A DNA stretch of 28,108 nucleotides from Ophiothrix spiculata (lineage: Eukaryota; Echinodermata; Ophiuroidea; Amphilepidida; Ophiotrichidae): the NCBI GenBank assembly GCA_000969725.1, contig JXSR01S059391.1. One strand, 5' to 3'. The first letter of the stretch is position 1; each line of letters opens with the position of its first letter. The translations under genes were made by a program, and so were the position numbers. Under the pieces are notes generated by a model. That model did no database searches. It was not told where the DNA came from and was given only the letters and a program-made list of their open reading frames with translations. Shown piece after piece: positions 20,777-28,108 of the stretch.

Positions 20777-20927
20777 AGACTCTTTCCGATGCACAAGTCA
20801 CAGCGAGTTTTCAATCGTTTTCCTAAGCGACTAGAATCATTTTATATAGGAAGAATATTCAGAAAAGAAGTTTAAAGTCATGAATTTCATGCCTATTACA
20901 GGCATGTCCAGAATAAAGAATTTCCAC
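20777..20927 (+). repeat. 151-bp direct repeat, copy 1
   Basis: This is nearly identical to 21018-21168, with one difference seen (GCGACTAG against GCGACCAG). It contains the inverted pair CATGCCT/AGGCATG. High identity shows a recent duplication. The two copies are 241 bp apart. Confidence 0.95.
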
Positions 20928-21017
20928 ATAATATGCCTTCTTAAGAAAAACAACTGTAAACCTAATATTAATTAACATTAAAATATGACACTCTAACTAA
21001 AATACACACAATATCTC

Positions 21018-21168
21018 AGACTCTTTCCGATGCACAAGTCACAGCGAGTTTTCAATCGTTTTCCTAAGCGACCAGAATCATTTTATATAGGAAGAATATT
21101 CAGAAAAGAAGTTTAAAGTCATGAATTTCATGCCTATTACAGGCATGTCCAGAATAAAGAATTTCCAC
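21018..21168 (+). repeat. 151-bp direct repeat, copy 2, ending at the LINE junction
   Basis: This is the second copy of 20777-20927. Homology stops exactly where the LINE 3' fragment begins (21168/21169), which suggests that the duplication arose during insertion of the LINE, for example by template jumping at its 5' end. Confidence 0.95.
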
Positions 21169-21233
21169 TGAAAGAAGCAACATCCATCCCTGTGTTCAAG
21201 CGGCTGCTTAAAACACACATGTTTCCTGTGTAG
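21168..21233 (+). pseudogene. C-terminal remnant of a LINE ORF2-like protein
   Basis: Twenty-one codons followed by a TAG stop, starting LKEATSIPVFKRLLKTHMF. The F-K-x-x-L-K-T-H-x-F pattern is the usual end of ORF2 in many L2/CR1/Jockey-type LINEs. Everything upstream, including endonuclease and reverse transcriptase, is missing through 5' truncation, so the fragment is not functional. Confidence 0.7.
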
Positions 21234-21331
21234 ATTTGCTTGTATTTTTCCATTTGTTTTTATCCTTTTTCTGTGTTTATTTCTTATTGTAAGGCGCTCT
21301 GTTCTTTGTAGGGCGCCATATAAGAACTTGG

Positions 21332-21358
21332 TAATAATAATAATAATAATAATAATAA
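21332..21358 (+). repeat. (TAA)9 microsatellite tail
   Basis: Nine uninterrupted TAA units end the LINE fragment and mark its strand. Confidence 0.9.
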
Positions 21359-21719
21359 AAGCGTATTCTTTACAATTTCATTATTTTACAAAATTGACCA
21401 ATTTATTAGAAAATAGATATATGATAAAACGTGCGGTTAACAAGATTTTGTGTCTTGGCCTGGTATTATTACATTGATTGCCTGCAGCAAAACAATCATT
21501 GGCTTTTTAAATCTTGTTTTACATTTTATGACCTAGTAAAGAACCCTATAACGTCAATGTGCGTTGTATTACGTTTCGTTTGATAAGCGTTTTAATAAGC
21601 TCATTTTGTTAAATAACTTTCTGCCTTGCAGTTAAAACGTCCCTGCCTAATGAGATGAGCACCCAGAGATAATAACAGATTGATTAAAAGTAAGTCCAAA
21701 AAGTAGTCAAACAGACGGA
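21359..21719. other. AT-rich non-coding stretch before the fold-back element
   Basis: It contains a 10-bp inverted pair AACAAGATTT (21439-21448) and AAATCTTGTT (21509-21518), and otherwise nothing recognised. It ends with GACGGA (21714-21719), the left copy of the putative target duplication. Confidence 0.5.
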
Positions 21720-22890
21720 TATGGCAAGCCAAATGTACAATAAGTCGATAAACAGCAGTGTTTTTCAACAGAAAAACATTGTTTTTCCCGATAAACTATG
21801 TGTTTCACTTGAAAAACAATGTTTATCGATAAACTGTGTTTTTAAATGGATAAACTGTGTTTTTAAATCGAAAAACATTGTTTTTCAAGTTGATAAACAT
21901 AATTTATCTACAGAAAAACAATGTTTATCGATAAACAATGTTTTTCAACTGATAAACATTGTTTTTCAGAAAAACACTGTTTATCAACTCGAAAAACAAC
22001 GTTTATCAAAGATCTACGCTTTTCACTTGATAAACACTGTTTTTCGATAAACCCTGTTTTTCAAGAAACTTTATTTTTCGATAAACAATGTTTTTCCCTT
22101 GATAAACAATGTTTATCATCGATAAACAATGTTTTTCACCTGATAATCAGTGTTTTTCGATAAACAATGTTTTTCGCTCGATAAACATTGTTTCTCGATA
22201 AACAATGTTTTTGTAAAACATTGTTTTTCAGAAAAACAGTGTTTATCGAGAAACATTGTTTTACAGAAAAACAGTGTTTATCGAGAAACATTGTTTTTCA
22301 GAAAAACAATGTTTATCAGATTGAAAAACAATGTTTATCAGATTGAAAAACAATGTTTATCAGATTGAAAAACATTGTTTATCAGAAAAAGATTGTTTAT
22401 CGGATTGAAAAACAATGTTTATCAGATTGAAAAACATTTTTTTTCAGAAAAACAGTGTTTATCAGTTGAAAAACATTGTTTATCGACTGAAAAACAATGT
22501 TTATCAAGTTAAAAACATTGTTTTTCTCGAAAAAAAATGTTTATCAGTCAAAAAACAATGTTTATCGATAAACACTGTTTTTCGAAAAACAGTGTTTCTT
22601 TTCGACTGATAAATATTGTTTTTCAGAAAAACAATGTTTATCAACTCGAAAAACATAGTTTTTCAACTGATAAACATAGTTTATCGAAAAACAATGTTTT
22701 TCAAGTGAAAAACATAGTTTATCGTGAAAAACAATGTTTTTCTCGAAAAACAGTGTTTATCAGTTGAAAAACAATGTTTATCGAGAAAAACAATGTTTTT
22801 CACTTGAAAAACACTGTTTTTCTGTTGAAAAACACTGTTTATCTGGGATAAACATTGTTTATCAACTTATTGTACATTTGGCTTGCCATA
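21720..22890. mobile_element. Fold-back-type element built of 17-bp palindromic units
   Basis: A perfect 26-bp terminal inverted repeat (21720-21745 and 22865-22890; starts TATGGCAAGCCAAATG) is flanked by GACGGA on both sides (21714-21719, 22891-22896), a 6-bp target duplication. The interior, about 1.12 kb, is almost entirely an array of short self-complementary units. The overall plan, terminal repeats around internally repetitive inverted arms, recalls Foldback (FB/Galileo-like) or MITE-type elements. There is no transposase and no coding capacity beyond repeat-encoded frames. The element must be mobilised in trans if it is mobile. The superfamily is not determined. Confidence 0.8.
21746..22864. 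repeat. Array of about 57 units of GAWAAACANTGTTTWTC
   Basis: Each 17-bp unit pairs with itself (GAWAAACA with TGTTTWTC), and the unpaired middle base is the most variable position. Units are separated by 0-6 bases, often CAACT, CAGATT or none. Units of form GATAAAC...TTTTTC dominate about 21930-22215 and units of the reverse form GAAAAAC...TTTATC dominate about 22230-22550, so the whole array is also an imperfect inverted repeat. ATAAACA matches the forkhead core and AACAATG the SOX core; binding is inference. All open frames here are translations of the repeat. Confidence 0.9.
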
Positions 22891-22896
22891 GACGGA

Positions 22897-24334
22897 CCAA
22901 CTGTCCCTATTTTCACGGAATGTCGAATCCATTTCATGATGTTTAAGTAAATAATTACGGTCATAGGATTTTCTGCCCAGTCCGTTATTGCTATAGGTTT
23001 TGATAAGACATGCCTTAAAGTAAGTTGACACGATGGCATTTCAGACACTTGCGATTCAACTTAAATCTATAAACCTGACACTTGTCTTATTAGTGTGTAC
23101 CCACGACGAACCCAATTCTGCAGTCTCTTCTACCGCCCTGATGGCCACAACCTGAAGTTTGGTAACAATATGTATGAATGTGAGTGATAAAGAGATTTTG
23201 ACGGCCTTTATAACTAGGGTATAACTTTCCCTTATTAAGCAATTTTGATACCTTTACAGATGAATTTTTAAACATATGATCACCAGTGCTGTAAAAGAAA
23301 TGCAAGTTCATGACACATTCAAATGGTTGCATACGTACATGTAGTAGCCCTTCAACCGGTTACTTGACCAACCTAAAAAACAATCTTTAGAACTCGTCAT
23401 TGTGTTTTATTTCACAAACGATTTGATGCGTTTTACATGGTTTGGTCAAACGCCGGATGTCTTATACAGTATAGATCATTCTTCGGATATTATGACTTTT
23501 GTACACAACAAAAATACTCATATCATTTGCCCATTTACTTTTAACAAGCAGATGGGAAAGCTTTATAATTTCCGCTGATTATGATATGCTTAGAAAGTCA
23601 ATGTGAAAGGCTCGTCTCCCCTTATTGGCAGTTAATGGCAGTTTCTTAATTTAGTTAAAAGGTTTCAAATATAAAGGTTTAATATGACTTAAAGCTGCAT
23701 TGTAATCATGAAAAACATCTTTAAAATGTAATTGTAAATCATTTAATTTTTATCTATTGCTTGTCACTCATACTTGTTTTGAGAAGTGAATAATATTGTT
23801 GTTCTTAACATTGCATTTCAATATACAAATTAAAAACTTACAATAAAACATGTTAAAATGTATGAAAAAAGGAAACGTTTAAAAAAGTTTTTTGACCTAC
23901 ATAATATTTTCTGAAAGATTCAGAAATATATTTTATAAAACTCAGGCTTCGTTTTACCGAAATATGACACCAATTTTTTTTTAAAGGACTACGTGAATAC
24001 AATGCGTCATACCTTGTTCCCGTTCAAAAGAAGATATGATGAATGTAACCAAATTCCACTATGATTGAATTCCATTATGTATGTTTCCAGTATAGATATT
24101 CTAAATAGATTTGCAGACCCACGTTTAGATTACGGAGGTACATCACCACTTAACCTTCTGTTTACTTTTCATCTCTATAAACTAATTCAATTATAGAAAG
24201 TTTTAAAGCTTACATGACATTATTTTACAACAAACGAATAAAGCATTCATTCCTTATCTTTAAGTTATAAACACTTTCACCACTCAAACGTTTTAATTTA
24301 TTTAAAAGACTTGGTGTGCCATATGATTGCATAC
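22897..24334. other. AT-rich non-coding stretch
   Basis: I see no gene, RNA or repeat boundary in 1.4 kb. Two minus-strand open frames (22839-23048, 23090-23332) have no domain, and the first reads into the fold-back terminal repeat. Confidence 0.4.
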
Positions 24335-24728
24335 AAAGCAATTACATGCGACGATTAGAAAATGTAGAAAGGGTTTAAACAAATCATCAAGCCAATTTTC
24401 ATGTCAAATTTCATGAATCTGAAGATCAAAACAGTCTCGTTATTTCCAAATCGTTTAGCCTTTAAAATGCATCATTTAACTATAAGTCAGTCAAAATCCA
24501 TCAGAACAAAATTGCTCAAGTCTTATAAATATCAGTAGATATGACTAATTCTCTTGCTTGTAGTGCCTTGCATGTACCCATTTCCGTGCCACGTATTTAC
24601 AAAAGTACCATCTGTACTTTGCATGTCAGATCATGTAACTTAGAGTTAATGTACTTATATCAAACTCATGTTTCATCACACTTAAGGTGAAGAATTTCAC
24701 AGGAACGCTGCACGAGTTTGCTTGTTAA

Positions 24729-24910
24729 ATAAATAAATGTCGCTGCTTATATAGCGCTTTTCCATAACTGATCAAAGCGCTTTACATTTATTCCGTTACC
24801 ACTAGAATACAGCCAGCTGCCTATTCAAGCGCTCAATGTCAGTATTCCTAGTAACTCCCCATATAACGCTTGGGTCGACGAGGCAAGTGTGATAAAGTGA
24901 TTTGCCCAGG
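24729..24910 (-). mobile_element. SINE or LINE 3' fragment inserted in copy 2
   Basis: This is absent from copy 1, where GCTTGTTAATAATTAAGCCC is continuous. Here GTTAA appears on both sides (24724-24728, 24910-24914), a likely target duplication. On the minus strand it ends with a perfect hairpin, AGCGCTTT and AAAGCGCT (24781-24774 and 24760-24753), then ATATAAG and an ATTT-rich tail. The tail matches that of the LINE at 21168-21358. The upstream minus-strand part (CACTTGCCTCGTCGACCCAA at about 24890-24871) resembles invertebrate SINE bodies I have seen. No tRNA head is visible, so it is 5'-truncated. Confidence 0.75.
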
Positions 24911-25936
24911 TTAATAATTAAGCCCAATTACCTACAATGTCAACACTAACTATACTGTGTGTGCTAAGATAATTTTGTTCCATCATTTTTTCACATTGAA
25001 TCTTGACTTGATGGGCTGTGTTTAAAATTCAAAATTGTTCTTGATGTTCGAGTGTACGATGCTTCTTTGTCATCACTTTGAAATTCTATACATTAGATAC
25101 TGTAAAGCATCAGTAATGGCTTCGTGTTAAAATGGCTTCTTGTTTATAGCTATATCATGATATATTCATGTTTGTCAATCAAAAAATAGCATAACTATCA
25201 TCTACAATTGATCTACAACCTCATATACTGTTATAAATGAACAACGCTATTGCATATTAGTTTGAAAATTCTTATAAAAAACAAGCGTGCTTTTTGGACC
25301 AAATACTTTCTATGTTTTGCAAAACAAACTATGCCGCAACATCTTTTTGGTAAGAAGGGGAAAAAGGATAAATAAGCAACGGGTATTAAAATGTATACCA
25401 ATAGTAGAAAGTGCTCTTGATACTGATAGCGTTGGTAGAAGTTTACATGAAAATGTCAGATAGGTGAGGACGTTAAATGTACTTTTGAAGACAATAGTAG
25501 TATACATTTGAAAGGTAAAGAAAATGTGAAATCTGAATTAATAAAACATTGAAGAAAACGATTAGAGTCTATCTTTAATAATAATTGAAAACCAGAAAAA
25601 CGTCGCGTCAGTAGTACTTTATTCCATGATAATACTGGTTATTTTAATTGCATTCAATGTGTGAGGGACTAAAATGAGCTTTTAAAGTAAATAATAGTGT
25701 ATATTTGAACTGTAAACAAAATGTGAAACTAAACCGGTCATTTGTAGCAATGAAAAGAAGATAGATATCAATGTTTCCCAGATTGACAAGGCCTTTGTTT
25801 TGTAAACACCATTCTCTTGTTATAAAGACAGATACTCGGAGCTTATACTAAGCTTTATATAAATAAATGCAGCTGCCAGAGGTTCTTCTATATACTTTAC
25901 TTGTACATCACACTGCGGTCAAGACACTTATCCTGG

Positions 25937-26001
25937 TGTCTTTGGCGTAATACGATATGAGCCTGACAGTCCGGCATTTTGTATTCGACATGGCAAAGAC
26001 A
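25937..26001 (+). other. Conserved hairpin-forming segment (copy 2)
   Basis: This is the third close copy of the segment at 4964-5028. TGTCTTTG/CAAAGACA is retained while the loop has changed (GACAGTCCGG replaces GACTGCAAGG). The upstream AAGACAC arm is retained too. Confidence 0.5.
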
Positions 26002-26899
26002 GCAGTTTGGCTATAATTTATTTAAGGAGATAACTGCCATTTTAAGTTGTTTTGAAAACAAATACTTTTCAAAACGGCGATGGTCAAGCACTTCTGTGTT
26101 GACGTCGTTGATGTTTTTGTTGGTGATGAGGGTGTTTTATTTTATGTCTTACCAAATAACATGCAATTGTTTTTGTTACGTAATAAGACAACCATCACCA
26201 GCTAATTGTATCAACTCTTTGGAAAGTGACCGTTTACACTGCAGATATTAATATAACTGAAAGCAAATAAATAACTTACTGAATAAAGGGGATCGTCACG
26301 GTAACAATTATAGGACATTATAAAGACAGAAGAAAAACACGCCTGCCAACGTGATCTATTACAATCAGGGTAGAATGCCTATTAAAATAGAGTTCATCAC
26401 ATATAGACACACTGCCTGCTATTTATTATTATGCTATACCCCTTGCTTTAAATGAGACGAAACATTTTATTGGCTTTATCTGATTTGCCATAAATGAAAT
26501 GATGAAACATATTCGGTTTAAATTATCAGGTTAATTATCTTTGGTTGATAAAGGGAATGTTTGTAAAATTTTGCAAAATGTGCTACTGAATGAGGAAGTG
26601 TGTGGCCGAATTTATTAAGCGCAGAAGGGTTCTTCCCAATTTTTAGTTTTTATTGTGATTTAGATACATGCCACCCATAAATATAATTACGATCTTGAGA
26701 GGGAACTTAGAAACAACCAAAATATTCAATTAACAATTAAGATGAAAGGTTTTTCGTCATATTGGAGTGATCGAATTGTCTTTTCTACTATCAGGTTATT
26801 TCGATTCGCTGTATGTAGGGATTCGATTACAATTGAAGAATGAATTACCAAAACTCAGTCAGTTTAAGCAATGTGTAAGTTTTTAATATTTACCTCATT

Positions 26900-26993
26900 G
26901 TGGGGGGGGGGGGGTGTAAGGATGGGTAGGGTGGTTTGTGTTGGGTTAGGTGTGAAGGGATGGGATGTGTGAGGGTGGGTGTGTGTGTATTGT
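26900..26993 (+). repeat. G-rich tract with a run of 13 Gs (copy 2)
   Basis: This corresponds to 6131-6214 in copy 1. A run of 13 Gs at 26902-26914 replaces TGGAGGTG-like sequence. The homopolymer length may be inaccurate in the assembly. Confidence 0.7.
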
Positions 26994-27358
26994 ATTTATG
27001 TCATAACCATTGATGATCACTGAGTGTTCACAAGGTTTTTACAAATCTCACATAGTTCAAGAAAAATACATGTTTATAGCGTTTTTATCGTACTGTTTGT
27101 GAATTCAGTACGATGTAAGTTGTTGTTTTTTATCATTTTCACTGAACTTTGACAGCCGAATCAAAACAAAAAAGTCAAATAATAATATATGGAAATAAAA
27201 CGTGGTAGCTATTGAAATAAATGAGGTAATTAAGTAGAATGCAAAAGATACACCGCTAAAAATGCTCTTGTTATGTGGTACTTAGATTGATATAATCGAA
27301 CTAAGTAATACAATCTTACGAAAGGTAGCCAAATTTTGCCGATTCCCACTAGACCCTA

Positions 27359-27738
27359 TAAAACTTGAAGTATGCAACAAGAAATCAGACTCTGTTACAA
27401 GATCCATAGCATATCCCTTGTATTCTTCAACATTGTGAACTGGTTGTTTTGTATTGTGTAAGAGACTAGTAATGATTGATTAGGATTGATTAAGGCCGAA
27501 TCACTGCGTATTAATATATTTTTACATGAATTCTTCATAATTTGGGTATTATTTTAGGCTAATTTTGTTGCTAACACATGAACAAACACTGTAAATAGAT
27601 TTATTTGAATATTCATCAAGATTTTGTACCTTGTTATGATTCGAGAAATATGGACTAATTTACTTCCCCGTGTGGTCATATTGATTTTTGTGCGTTAATC
27701 GGCTACTTGTTGCATACTTCAAGGTTTATAGAGTATTA
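27359..27738. mobile_element. 380-bp non-autonomous TIR element, hAT-like by TSD
   Basis: TAGACCCTA occurs at 27350-27358 and 27739-27747; the matching site in copy 1 (about 6576-6584) has it once, so this is an insertion with an 8-9 bp target duplication. Inverted arms 27357-27381 and 27706-27730 match over 25 bp with one mismatch and contain CTTGAAGTATGCAACAAG. The right arm is followed by about 8 more bases before the target duplication, so the exact ends are uncertain. An 8-bp duplication suggests the hAT superfamily and 9 bp would fit Mutator-like elements. No coding capacity. Confidence 0.8.
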
Positions 27739-28108
27739 TAGACCCTACACTCATTGAATATGCCCACAGCAACAAAACAATTATTGCGACAGTTTAATGG
27801 TTGTAATCAGAATTGTGATTTGAAATCATCTAGGCATATTTTATCTAAGCAAAATTCGAACTAGTATGTGTTTATCAACTACAATTTCCTAACAATACTT
27901 TTATTGAGGTTATGGGCAAATCAACAGGTAAACGTTATCTTGATTGATATTAACGAAGAACATATTAAGAGAATATCAATAGTAACATATGAAATAAAAA
28001 AACGTTCGATGTTTACTTAAGAATGGAATTTAAAAAAATAGTAATATTACTTATCAAGGATATCGTTATTTCAAGTTCAATTGAATGTATTTTGTGATCA
28101 TGGGCTTT

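Larger units (their letters stand above)
21168..21358 (+). mobile_element. 5'-truncated non-LTR retrotransposon (LINE) 3' end
   Basis: It carries the end of a reverse-transcriptase-type ORF, a short 3' untranslated region, a 7-bp hairpin (GGCGCTC at 21293-21299 with GGGCGCC at 21311-21317), then ATATAAG and a (TAA)9 tail (21332-21358). Tail hairpins followed by short microsatellites are known in L2/CR1-type LINEs, whose reverse transcriptase recognises the 3' end. A second element with the same tail lies on the minus strand at about 24729-24910. No target duplication is resolved because the 5' end abuts the 151-bp repeat. Confidence 0.75.
24335..28108 (+). repeat. Large segmental duplication, copy 2 (runs off the window)
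   Basis: This is the direct partner of 3505-6942. It differs by a SINE/LINE-tail insertion (about 24729-24910), a 380-bp TIR element (27359-27738), a single unit where copy 1 has a tandem pair, a run of 13 Gs (26902-26914) and a replaced stretch near 26690-26750. The last base of the window still aligns with copy 1 (6942), so the true end is outside. Confidence 0.9.

Noticed and set aside
21746..22864. CRISPR-like array
   Set aside because: Units are 17 bp with 0-6 bp spacers that are not unique, the units vary, orientation flips, and the setting is eukaryotic.
21721..22946. Several overlapping frames of 64-109 codons rich in repeated QCFS/NNVY-like blocks
   Set aside because: They are direct translations of the 17-bp array and its terminal repeat. 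The same peptides appear in several frames, as expected of a repeat.

Overview
The window looks like gene-poor, AT-rich intergenic DNA from an invertebrate animal. It has long AT-rich non-coding stretches, tRNA-derived SINEs, the 3' end of a non-LTR retrotransposon, several MITE-like elements and an assembly gap of Ns. Composition and repeat types resemble mollusc (bivalve-like) genomes, but nothing here fixes the species. I find no intact protein-coding gene. Open frames are short, mostly in AT-rich DNA or repeats, and are not shared between the duplicated copies. The only protein remnant I trust is the last 21 codons of a LINE ORF2-like frame at 21168-21233.

Layout. 1-590 is AT-rich with one nested hairpin. 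591-1290 is a diverged repeat whose second copy lies at 13694-16024. 2300-2475 holds a tRNA-derived SINE on the minus strand. 3137-3414 is an old tandem duplication. 3505-6942 is a large duplicated block whose second copy (24335-28108) runs off the window end at about 90% identity by eye. 7561-7975 and 17858-18260 form a dispersed pair, as do 8851-9109 and 13211-13461. 10695-11335 is an array of quasi-palindromic GGATC/GATCC units with a tRNA-Thr-like SINE head in its middle. 11631-11882 and 18803-19076 are MITE-like inverted-repeat elements. 14324-15874 is a piggyBac-like element in TTAA sites, mostly replaced by Ns. 16170-16660 is a diverged tandem duplication. 19700-20285 is CpG-richer with promoter-like motifs. 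20777-21358 holds a 151-bp direct repeat joined to a LINE 3' end.

The most unusual object is 21720-22890. A perfect 26-bp terminal inverted repeat flanked by GACGGA on both sides encloses about 57 copies of a 17-bp self-complementary unit, GAWAAACANTGTTTWTC. The dominant orientation of asymmetric units flips near the middle, so the whole element is a giant imperfect fold-back made of small fold-backs.

The duplications allow relative dating. Comparing copies shows empty sites for a SINE/LINE-tail insertion at about 24729-24910, a 380-bp TIR element at 27359-27738 and the piggyBac-like element. Each therefore inserted after its duplication.

Limits: all identities are by eye, no database was searched, and family names for mobile elements rest on TSD length and terminal motifs.
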